64,000 nucleotides of DNA from Aureispira sp045105775 (GTDB taxonomy: Bacteria; Bacteroidota; Bacteroidia; Chitinophagales; Saprospiraceae): assembly GCA_045105775.1 (NCBI GenBank), contig JBGCDW010000035.1, positions 1 to 64,000 of the forward strand, read 5' to 3'. This document shows positions 17,566 to 25,924 of the stretch, piece after piece; position 1 is the first letter of the stretch; the number at the start of each line of letters is the position of its first letter. A program made the position numbers and the translations under genes. Under the pieces are notes generated by a model, which made no database searches, had not been told where the DNA came from, and worked only from the letters and a program-made list of their open reading frames with translations.

Positions 17566-19205
17566 GAGGATTGGTTAAAGAAGTCCAATAATGTTTTCAC
17601 CAATTTTGCTTCTCGCTCTTCAAATTTTTGGTAAGTGTACTCCATCTCAAAGACAGCTTTTACCTCGTTCAGTTTTGATGTTTCAAAATAGCTTTTTTTG
17701 TTTTGAAATAAAATCTGACGCTGTGGAATATCTGCAACCACAAAATTAGCCAAGTGATCTAATTTTTCTGACATCTCTACCGATTTCCATCCCTCAATAT
17801 AATCTTCAAAATACTGAAAATCTCTTGTGTTAAATATTTTACCTACATAGTAATTGGTTAAAGCATTTTCACGCTCTATATAATATGCCAATAATGCATA
17901 TCCATATTTTAATCGCCCTAGAGGATATAAATGTTGGGGTTCAAAGTTTTGCTCATAAGACTTTATAAAACCTCCCTGACTCACTTGCTTGATGATGTTG
18001 TATATTTCGTATTTGATAGTGGTAGTAGCCCCTTTAGCATATACATATCGTATCAAGGATTTACAAAATTGGCTTGTTACCTCTTGTCTACTTTCATCCA
18101 ATCCATTAGTAAACAAATAAACAATCAACGCCCATTTGGGATATTGATTACTGTAATAATCAATCAATTGCAACCATTTGGCAAGTGGTGTAGCTCGTTT
18201 TTGTTCTTGTTCAATATATTCTACAATAGTAATAATTTGAAATAAGTCCTCTAGTACTTCTTTATAGCTTTTATTGTTGAACGGAGAGAAGTCTTGATTT
18301 ATAAAAAACTCACGCATATTAGTCTCGTTAGAGGTGATGCCCTTTTTGCCTCTAACAATGTGAGAATAGTAACGGAATATATCATCAATTTCCAACCCCA
18401 AATCATCACATTTGCTCCTAAAGTCTTGCCATTCACTAATAAACGCATCTGCCTCCTTAACCTTTTCTGCTGCCTCATACAATTTGGCCTTAAAGATGTC
18501 TGCGTCCTCTAGGCTCATACCTCTGTTATTGACCGTCTCAAAAATAATTAATGCTTTGCGGCGAGCATCTTCACTTGTTTTTCCTGTCAATTGAATGGGT
18601 AACAAATACACATTCTCAAATAGGTATTCCATAAATTTCTGAAACGCATCTTCCCCCCCCTGTTTAAATCGCCTCAACCATTGGTAAAAACAAAGAGCAT
18701 TTTGCTCAAATTTATGGTTGCATTTTCGGGCATTAATTACCTTATCTTTTCCTCCAATCAAACACTCCTCTAAGCGTTTCTCAAACCTATCTTGATCATA
18801 TTGGAGTATTTCAAATAAATTTTGGGGATCGGCAGTTTCTATAATTTTTGATTCTAACCGAATAACTACTTCCCCTTTCCAATTGGTAGATTGAATAAAC
18901 CTATCAATATGTTCACTGCCCTCTAATACTGCAATGACCTTTATCATCAAAAAAAACGTAGTGAGGCGTTGCTGTCCATCTATTACCTCTAATTTTTTCT
19001 TTTCGGAGTTACTAACGGCCAATATGATGTTCCCAACAAAATAATCCTCGGCAGATTTGTAAGCGTCTGTTAAATCATTATAAAGTTGTAAGCATTGCTC
19101 ATAGTCCCAAGAGTAAGGTCGTTGAAAAGCAGGAATAATGTATTGCTCCTCTCGTTTGAACATTTTAGCAATCGAACACTGCTCTGCATTGAGTGATAAT
19201 GCCAT
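17562..19205 (-). CDS. DUF262-domain protein (GmrS/SspE-like N-terminus)
   Basis: A 547-residue protein. The DUF262 ParB-like nucleotide-binding motifs are clear: IIPAFQRPYSW (23-33), FVGNIIL (56-62), VIDGQQRLTT (74-83) and FETVNNRGMSLEDADIFK (222-239). DUF262 proteins such as GmrS and SspE use NTP binding to control a DUF1524 HNH nuclease and restrict modified or unmodified phage DNA. Here the C-terminal region has a weak DUF1524-like end (LDHLANFVVADIPQ, KKSYFETSKL), but I cannot find the usual EHI...H-N-H residues, so nuclease activity is doubtful. It is the first gene of a two-gene unit with the overlapping ATPase, which might supply the missing effector step. Confidence 0.8.
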   Translation of the reverse strand: MALSLNAEQCSIAKMFKREEQYIIPAFQRPYSWDYEQCLQLYNDLTDAYKSAEDYFVGNIILAVSNSEKKKLEVIDGQQRLTTFFLMIKVIAVLEGSEHIDRFIQSTNWKGEVVIRLESKIIETADPQNLFEILQYDQDRFEKRLEECLIGGKDKVINARKCNHKFEQNALCFYQWLRRFKQGGEDAFQKFMEYLFENVYLLPIQLTGKTSEDARRKALIIFETVNNRGMSLEDADIFKAKLYEAAEKVKEADAFISEWQDFRSKCDDLGLEIDDIFRYYSHIVRGKKGITSNETNMREFFINQDFSPFNNKSYKEVLEDLFQIITIVEYIEQEQKRATPLAKWLQLIDYYSNQYPKWALIVYLFTNGLDESRQEVTSQFCKSLIRYVYAKGATTTIKYEIYNIIKQVSQGGFIKSYEQNFEPQHLYPLGRLKYGYALLAYYIERENALTNYYVGKIFNTRDFQYFEDYIEGWKSVEMSEKLDHLANFVVADIPQRQILFQNKKSYFETSKLNEVKAVFEMEYTYQKFEEREAKLVKTLLDFFNQSS

Positions 19206-19822
19206 TTTATTCGGCTTTTAATATTTTTATAAATAAACAATTGAACCTATATACCAAGGTAGGGAATTAATCTATATTCGCCAATTTTCACCAAAAAGAA
19301 GCAATAGTCATATTGTCCCCTAAGAAGATTCCCAACTCTTTTCAATTTTTTTTTGCCTTCAATACAACCTTTTGCCGTTCCAAGGAGTCGTTTAGGGCAG
19401 TGTATTGATGAGCGCGCGTTTTTACTTTTCCTAAAAAAAGTTTTTTTGCCCAATACAATCAACACTTCCAATTATCCCCACGTTCTTAGAATATAACGAC
19501 TGTAAAACTAGTTTGCTTTTTTATTTTCTTCACCACCAATTACTTGATATTTATGCAATAACTTTACTTTATTTTTTTGTTAGGATATAATTACAAAAAT
19601 GCTGTTAAAACCAATGGGGTTGTTCTCAAAAAGAATAATATCGCTATTGTGTAAATTATTAACAGCCTCCAACTATTTGAGTCCTGTTCTTGTCATGTAT
19701 ATAAAACCTTGCAAGCAGTTCGGGCAACATCCTACAAAGATTCTGTATCTTTATTGCCTATTTTTTGTTGATGGAAGCTTCACACAAGCCCCCCATTTAA
19801 CATTTTCTAAAAATCAAGTACA
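19206..19822. other. Intergenic region between defence pair and porU
   Basis: 617 bases, AT-rich, between divergent genes. A frame at 19247-19471 (minus) and one at 19599-19862 (plus) have no coding character or homology that I recognise. Partial -7-like sequences occur (TAACTTTA near 19559, TATCTTTA near 19747) without matching upstream elements. Confidence 0.5.
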
Positions 19823-22800
19823 ATGTTTTCAGTCTCCTTTAGAATTTTATTGTTGTGCCTAGTATTTTCTAGTGCTGCAATGGCTCAAGTTATCAATGAG
19901 TCCATTACACTCAACTGGGAAGAACAACCCCGTGTTATTCCTTTGCCAGGAGAACAACAATTGACCCGTTTGGTGTTTGAGAAGGCACATTATGATCCTA
20001 CCAAGCCACAAATACCCATTTTTGCACAGCAATTTGATTTACCAACCTATGGGCGTTTAGAAGCTATTCTTATCAATCCTCAGTATGCACCTTTGACTGA
20101 AGTTGCTGACATAGCATATCCACAAAGAAGTTCCTTGAATATAGAAACTCAAGTCACCTTCTCGCGCAGAAACCCTGTTGGTATTGTTTCGTTTGTTCCT
20201 ATTCGCAAAAATGCGCTTACTGGACAATACGAAAAATTGGTTGCTGCTGACTTGCGTATTACCATTCAGCCAGAAACTTCGCCCCTCACACGCAGCTCTA
20301 GAAACTTTGCTACGGCTTCTAAATTAGCGGATGGTACGATTTACAAAATTGCTGTTACCAATACAGGCGTACACAAAATAGATTACAGCTTTCTGCAAGA
20401 ATTGGGGGTAGATGTGGACAATATTGATCCTCGAAAAATTCAATTGTTGGGGCAGCCTGGAAAAGCAATTCCAGAGCGTATGAATGTGCCTATTGTGGAT
20501 GATTTATTAGAAAATCACATTGTAGTATCGGGTGAAGGAGATGGTTCTTTTGATGCCAATGACTATATCTTATTTTATGGCGTAGGGCCACAGACTTGGG
20601 ATTACACTTCTACAGCCTCTTGTTCTCCATTCAATCACGACATAAACCCCTACACCAACGAGAGCTACTATTTTATTAAGATAGGTAGTAATAATGGTTT
20701 GCGTATGAGCAACCGCTCATCTGATCCAAATGCTACTTATGCTACCAATAGTTATGATGCCTTGTTGTTTCATGAAGTAGATCAGCTCAATTTGATGGAA
20801 AAAGAATTTGCTCTACCGCCTTCGGGCAGAGAGTGGTATGGAGAATCCTTCAAGATTACCAGAACCCGCAGTTTTAATTTTGATTTTAATGATCGAATTG
20901 AATCTGAGCCCTTAGTCATCAAATCTGATTTGGCTGTTCGTGCCTTTACCAATGGTACGGCTTCTATGCGCGTCAATAATGTGAGTGCAGGCGCGCCTGT
21001 TAATGTGGTGCCTACCAATATTCAGATTTACAACGATTATGCTACGCGTTTAACCTTTCCATGTGTAGGGCAAGTATACTCTGGGCAAGATATCAATGTG
21101 GAAATTACGCTCAACCACAGTAGTTCGGCAGCCGAGATGTGGCTCAACTATCTATCGGTACAAGCACGTTGTGAATTGCGTTTTGGAGGGGGGCAATTGG
21201 CTTTCCGCGACCAAAGAACAGTAGGGCAAGGTGTTGCAACTTATCAAATGGCGGCCAATAATAACGTCACTATTTGGGATGTAACCGACCCTAACAATGT
21301 ACGCATTCAGGAATATACAGGCAATGGTGGTTTGTTGTTTGCTGTTGATGCAGCTGATTTGCATGAATTTGTGGCCTTTGATGCCAGTCAATTTTATGTA
21401 CCCTTGACACGTGGTACGGTTGCCAACCAGAATTTGCACGGCATGGTTACGCCTCCTGATGCGGTTTATGTAGTACACAGTTCGCTGCGAGCCGAGGCAG
21501 ATCGCCTAGCCGCTCATCGTCGCGCTCATGATAATTTGGATGTGGATGTCATCAATGTAGAAGATATTTACAATGAGTTTAGTTCGGGTAGTGCTGATGT
21601 ATCGGCTGTTCGTGATTTTTGTAGAATGCTTTACCAGCGCGAAACGGCCACCAATAAGTTTACACATGTTTGTCTATTTGGCATTGGTTCTTTTGATTAT
21701 AAATCTATAGGAAACGGCCGAGCCAACCAACCCAATCAAAACTTGGTTCCACTGTATCAAACAGCCCAATCACTGCACCCTACTAGTACCTATACCTCTG
21801 ATGATTATTTTGCTTTGTTGGATCCCAATGAAGATATGTTCAACTTTGGATTGTTGGATATTGCCGTAGGACGTATCCCTGTAGCGAATGAGGAAGAAGC
21901 TCGAACAGTGGTGGATAAAATTATTCGTTATGAAACGCATCCGAATACCTTTAAGGATTGGAAAAATAGATTGTGTTTTGTGGCCGATGACGAAGATACT
22001 AACAAATACTTCTACCATTCAGAAGGTGCTATTCGATTGATAGAGGAACGAGATACTACTTATAATATAGAAAAAATTTACATCGACGCATTTAAGCAAG
22101 TTAGTACTTCGGGAGGGCAACGTTACCCCGATGCAAAAAATGCCTTATTGGATGTACTGTTCAAAGGTGCTTTTGTCATCAATTATATTGGGCATGGAGG
22201 CGATGATGGCTGGACCCAAGAACGCGTATTCACGAGTGGTGATATTAACCAACTCAACAATCAAGATCGTCTGCCTTTATTCATTACGGCAACTTGTTCC
22301 TTTGGCCCTCATGATGATCCTAATATTGTCTCTGCTGCCGAATTGTTGTTGTTGCATCCTACCAATGGTACGGCTTCTATCATGACCACATTGAGAGTCG
22401 TTATTGCCTCTGACAACCAGCGTTTGGTAAATGAAACCGTAAAAGTATTGTTTGTCCCCAAAGCAGATGGACAAATGCCAACTACAGGCGAGGTGCTTCA
22501 AATGGCTAAAAACAATGCAGGTTTACGTCCTCCTGTTAACTCTAGAAAGTATGGTCTATTGGGTGATCCTACTATGAAGTTGGCTTATCCTAGTTATAAA
22601 ATCAAGACAAAAACCATCAACAGCCGTGTTACCACTAGCACTACAACCGATACGTTGCGCGCACTACAACGCATGACGATTACAGGTGAAATAGTAGATG
22701 AGAATGGCAATAAAGTACAAAATTTTCGTGGTACGATTTACCCTACTGTATTTGACAAAGCGGATCGCCTATCTACATTAGGAAACGACCCAGGAAGCCG

Positions 22801-23707
22801 TGCCAGTGCTTTTTATGTTCGCAAAAAAATTATCTTTAAAGGCCAAGCAAGTGTAAACGATGGTGCATTTAGTTTTTCTTTTGTAGTACCTAAAGATATT
22901 AATTACACCTTTGGTCCGGGCAAGATTTCTTACTATGCCAAAAGTGATGATCTGATCGATGCGAGTGGTTACCATGATAGAATTACAATAGGCGGCTCTA
23001 TTCCTAATGCTCCTGTAGATAATGAAGGCCCAGAAGTACTAGTCTATATGAATACAGAGGAGTTTGCAAGAGGTGGAATTACAGACAACAGTCCTAATAT
23101 TTTGGTACAACTCTATGATGAAAACGGAATCAATACTGTAGGAAATAGTATTGGACATGATTTGATTTCTAAAGTAATGACTCCAGACCAAACAGAAGAA
23201 TCTTATGTGTTAAATGACTTTTATGAATCTAAGAGAGATGATTATACCAGAGGTACTGCTATTTATCCACTCAAAGATTTAAAACCAGGCATACACACGA
23301 TTAGGGTCAAAGCTTGGGACACTTATAATAATCCTGGAGAAGGCGAAACGGAATTTATTGTAGCAGAGTCAGCGGATATGGCACTCAATCATGTACTCAA
23401 TTATCCCAACCCCTTTACTACTAGTACCAATTTCCAATTTGAACACAATTTACCCTATAGAGATTTAGATATTCAGGTTCAGATATACACCGTTTCTGGT
23501 CGTCTTATCAAGACTATTGATAGAAATATAGGCGCAGAGGATAACACGGGGTATCGAGTAGCCGATATTCACTGGGATGGATTGGATGAATTTGGTGATA
23601 GAATTGGTCGAGGGGTGTATATCTATAAAATTTTTGTACAAGCACCAGAAGCAGAGAATCAAACTAAACAGAGTAGTGAATTCCAAAAGCTAGTTATTCT
23701 TAAATAA
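19823..23707 (+). CDS. porU: Type IX secretion sortase PorU
   Basis: A 1294-residue C25-family (gingipain-like) cysteine protease. It removes the C-terminal sorting domain of T9SS cargo at the cell surface and joins the cargo to lipopolysaccharide. Signal peptide 1-21 (ending AMA-Q). The catalytic dyad is His791 in VINYIGHGGDDGW and Cys825 in LFITATCSFG. The N-terminal 500 residues hold the beta-rich PorU prodomain-like region. The end (about 1195-1294, starting LNYPNPFTT) is itself a T9SS-type C-terminal domain, which in PorU is retained rather than cleaved. porV follows 263 bases downstream on the same strand; PorU and PorV form the attachment complex. Confidence 0.93.
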   Translation: MFSVSFRILLLCLVFSSAAMAQVINESITLNWEEQPRVIPLPGEQQLTRLVFEKAHYDPTKPQIPIFAQQFDLPTYGRLEAILINPQYAPLTEVADIAYPQRSSLNIETQVTFSRRNPVGIVSFVPIRKNALTGQYEKLVAADLRITIQPETSPLTRSSRNFATASKLADGTIYKIAVTNTGVHKIDYSFLQELGVDVDNIDPRKIQLLGQPGKAIPERMNVPIVDDLLENHIVVSGEGDGSFDANDYILFYGVGPQTWDYTSTASCSPFNHDINPYTNESYYFIKIGSNNGLRMSNRSSDPNATYATNSYDALLFHEVDQLNLMEKEFALPPSGREWYGESFKITRTRSFNFDFNDRIESEPLVIKSDLAVRAFTNGTASMRVNNVSAGAPVNVVPTNIQIYNDYATRLTFPCVGQVYSGQDINVEITLNHSSSAAEMWLNYLSVQARCELRFGGGQLAFRDQRTVGQGVATYQMAANNNVTIWDVTDPNNVRIQEYTGNGGLLFAVDAADLHEFVAFDASQFYVPLTRGTVANQNLHGMVTPPDAVYVVHSSLRAEADRLAAHRRAHDNLDVDVINVEDIYNEFSSGSADVSAVRDFCRMLYQRETATNKFTHVCLFGIGSFDYKSIGNGRANQPNQNLVPLYQTAQSLHPTSTYTSDDYFALLDPNEDMFNFGLLDIAVGRIPVANEEEARTVVDKIIRYETHPNTFKDWKNRLCFVADDEDTNKYFYHSEGAIRLIEERDTTYNIEKIYIDAFKQVSTSGGQRYPDAKNALLDVLFKGAFVINYIGHGGDDGWTQERVFTSGDINQLNNQDRLPLFITATCSFGPHDDPNIVSAAELLLLHPTNGTASIMTTLRVVIASDNQRLVNETVKVLFVPKADGQMPTTGEVLQMAKNNAGLRPPVNSRKYGLLGDPTMKLAYPSYKIKTKTINSRVTTSTTTDTLRALQRMTITGEIVDENGNKVQNFRGTIYPTVFDKADRLSTLGNDPGSRASAFYVRKKIIFKGQASVNDGAFSFSFVVPKDINYTFGPGKISYYAKSDDLIDASGYHDRITIGGSIPNAPVDNEGPEVLVYMNTEEFARGGITDNSPNILVQLYDENGINTVGNSIGHDLISKVMTPDQTEESYVLNDFYESKRDDYTRGTAIYPLKDLKPGIHTIRVKAWDTYNNPGEGETEFIVAESADMALNHVLNYPNPFTTSTNFQFEHNLPYRDLDIQVQIYTVSGRLIKTIDRNIGAEDNTGYRVADIHWDGLDEFGDRIGRGVYIYKIFVQAPEAENQTKQSSEFQKLVILK

Positions 23708-23806
23708 GCTATAACAACAGTCCTATTTCTCTTATTAGCTAGGACTTAGGGCTGTTGTATTATTAAATTATACCCACATAATGAGCTAAAAGTAGGGTTT
23801 TATTTT

Positions 23807-23814
23807 TACCTTTG
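23807..23814 (+). promoter_or_regulatory. Possible -7 element upstream of porV
   Basis: TACCTTTG is an exact TAnnTTTG match 157 bases before the porV ATG. No TTTG is found at the right distance upstream, so support is weak. Confidence 0.3.
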
Positions 23815-23970
23815 TATGTTTTTTTACCAAACAGACTATATGTAGAGACGTTTACTTCAAGGAATCTTTTAACCATGCCTTAATCAATCAACTTTGTGTT
23901 GATTGGTACAAAAGTTATTATGCTATTTAAAAAGGCACACACAAACAGTATTTAAATTAATAGTTCTTAT

Positions 23971-25281
23971 ATGAAAACCACGATTCTAAGAAGCTGTTTC
24001 ATTGCTCTTACAACTCTTCTATTGCAGAGCCAAACAGTTTCTGCACAAAGCACCATTGATTGTCCATTTGCTGGTGCTTCAGCCGATGGCTCTGACTGCA
24101 ATAATACAATTCTAACAGCCGTACCTTTTTTGCGTATTGTTCCTGATGCTCGTTTTGGGGCTATGGGCGACGTAGGTATTGCCATGCCTTCTGACCCTAA
24201 CTCTATGCACTTTAATGCGTCGGGTTTATCCTTTGCCGAACGTGATTTTAGTGTTTCTATGACCTATACCCCGTGGTTGCGAGCTTTGGGTCTAAATGAT
24301 GTATTCTTAGCCTACTTATCAGGTTACAAACATATCGATTACTTCCAAACCATTGGTGCAAGTTTGCGCTTTTTCTCGTTAGGGCAAATTCAATACACAG
24401 ACGACCAAGGCAATGCCTTGCAAACCGTGCGCCCCAATGAATTTGAATTGGCAGTGGCCTACTCTCGTAAACTAGGTAAAGATCTTTCGGTAGGTTTTAC
24501 CCCCAAGTTTATCTTTTCCAACTTAGGTAATGGTGCTGTTTCTGGTGGTCAGAATATGAGTCCAGCCTTGGCTTTTGCCGCCGATTTATCTTTTTCTTAT
24601 CGCAAATCCTTCCAGATTGGAGAGAAGAACGAAGATTTAAAAGATAGAAACAATGCTCAATTTGCAATGGGTTTGGCTTTTTCTAATATTGGGAACAAAA
24701 TTTCGTATACACAAGATATCAATCGCGATTACTTGCCTGCCAATTTAGGTTTGGGTTTCTCTTTTGAGTATCAGTTTGATAAATACAACTCCTTAACAAT
24801 CGGTTTAGATATTAATAAACTATTGGTTCCTACTCCTACTCGTCAATTTCTTTATGATGACAATGGGGAACTTATATTGGATGCCAATGGTAGACCAGAG
24901 GAAAATCCTGCCTATGATGAAAATCAAGATGGAGAACCTGATTACAAGCAATTGTCTGTACCTGCTTCTATCTTCTCTTCCTTTGGAGATGCACCAGGAG
25001 GAGCGGGTGAGGAATTGTCAGAATTGATGTGGTCTATAGGGCTAGAGTACTGGTACAACAAGCAATTTGCGGTACGTGTAGGGCACTACAATGAGAATAG
25101 ATTTAAAGGGAACCGCCAGTTCTTTACGGTTGGTTTGGGTATTCGCTACAAAATCTTTAACATCAACTTTTCTTATCTAATTCCTTCTCAAGCAGGACAA
25201 CGCAATCCTTTGGATAATACCTTGCGTTTTTCTATATTATTTGATTTTGGTAAAGCCCCCTTGAAGAAAAAAGGTAAATAA
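23971..25281 (+). CDS. porV: Type IX secretion outer-membrane protein PorV
   Basis: A 436-residue outer-membrane barrel of the FadL-like PorV/LptO family. It shuttles folded cargo from the translocon to PorU by binding the C-terminal sorting domain. Signal peptide about 1-25 (TVSAQ), then the family motif FLRIVPDARFGAMGDVGIA...NSMHFNASGL (47-80). The strands continue to a C-terminal barrel end RFSILFDFG. An Asp/Asn-rich loop (about 300-325, DANGRPEENPAYDENQDGE) is a probable extracellular loop. The final KAPLKKKGK tail is basic. The position directly after porU supports the name. Confidence 0.93.
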   Translation: MKTTILRSCFIALTTLLLQSQTVSAQSTIDCPFAGASADGSDCNNTILTAVPFLRIVPDARFGAMGDVGIAMPSDPNSMHFNASGLSFAERDFSVSMTYTPWLRALGLNDVFLAYLSGYKHIDYFQTIGASLRFFSLGQIQYTDDQGNALQTVRPNEFELAVAYSRKLGKDLSVGFTPKFIFSNLGNGAVSGGQNMSPALAFAADLSFSYRKSFQIGEKNEDLKDRNNAQFAMGLAFSNIGNKISYTQDINRDYLPANLGLGFSFEYQFDKYNSLTIGLDINKLLVPTPTRQFLYDDNGELILDANGRPEENPAYDENQDGEPDYKQLSVPASIFSSFGDAPGGAGEELSELMWSIGLEYWYNKQFAVRVGHYNENRFKGNRQFFTVGLGIRYKIFNINFSYLIPSQAGQRNPLDNTLRFSILFDFGKAPLKKKGK

Positions 25282-25325
25282 TTTTAGTAGGGACAGCAGA
25301 TTTGCTACCCCTACTACTACGATCT

Positions 25326-25364
25326 AAAAATCCACTAAAGCTGCATGTTTTAGTGGATTTTTTT
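25326..25364 (+). terminator. Terminator of porV
   Basis: A strong stem (aatccactaaa, tttagtggatt; 25328-25359) is followed by a T-run and lies 44 bases after the porV stop. Confidence 0.85.
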
Positions 25365-25380
25365 GTGCGGTTGTTTATAC

Positions 25381-25424
25381 ACAAAAATAGAGATGTGTGA
25401 CTAGTCACACATCTCTATTTTTGT
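25381..25424. terminator. 44-nt perfect palindrome, likely bidirectional terminator
   Basis: Every base from 25381 to 25424 pairs with its mirror about the centre gtgact/agtcac, with AT-rich outer ends that give T-runs on both strands. It lies between convergent porV and the PAAR gene. The central stem is unusually long for a terminator, so a protein-binding site is possible. Confidence 0.75.
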
Positions 25425-25481
25425 TGCATTACTCTCTTATTATTTCTACAAGAGATAAATATATTTCTTGGTGCAAAGGCA

Positions 25482-25769
25482 CTAATTAATCATAACGGTC
25501 ATTTCGCCTTTCACAATAGCTCCACCATGAGCGGTACTATCTCCCATCCGAGCGGCTGGTTTTTTTCCTATCATTACAGTTGTCGATCCCATAGCAACAG
25601 AATCTGGAGGCCCTACACATATACACATATCCCCTACACGTGCAGCAGGCATTTTACCAATAAAAACTGTAAAACAGCCCAAAATGACAGGTCCACCAAC
25701 ATGTGGAACGGGGCCAGTAGACATAGGACAGGTGTGCATATCTGTAATTCTTGCTGCTGGAGGTGCCAT
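25482..25769 (-). CDS. PAAR-domain spike tip protein
   Basis: A 95-residue protein made almost entirely of a PAAR domain (PAARITDMHTCPM, PAARVGDMCICVG, PAARMGDSTAHGG). PAAR proteins form a zinc-bound cone that caps the VgrG-like spike of type VI and extracellular contractile injection systems; His/Cys residues for metal binding are visible (H12, C14, C49/C51, H81). No effector domain is fused. The last residues GEMTVMIN echo the end of the VgrG protein (KGGMVMIN). It is the last gene of the locus and ends before a bidirectional terminator; the spike gene is 155 bases upstream. Confidence 0.9.
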   Translation of the reverse strand: MAPPAARITDMHTCPMSTGPVPHVGGPVILGCFTVFIGKMPAARVGDMCICVGPPDSVAMGSTTVMIGKKPAARMGDSTAHGGAIVKGEMTVMIN

Positions 25770-25924
25770 ATTATTTTTATTTAGTTGGTTATGTAAATGT
25801 ATTGTGTCTTACTTATTAAGTATTTTTTATATTCTAATGGTTGGTTGTAGATTTTTCCTACACTTGCAAAGTGGTCTAAAGGAGTTTGTACAAACTAAGA
25901 AGTACCAACTGATCATTCCATATT

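Noticed and set aside
19247..19471. Minus-strand 74-residue frame
   Set aside because: Basic, low-complexity translation, no start context or family; probably chance in an AT-rich gap.
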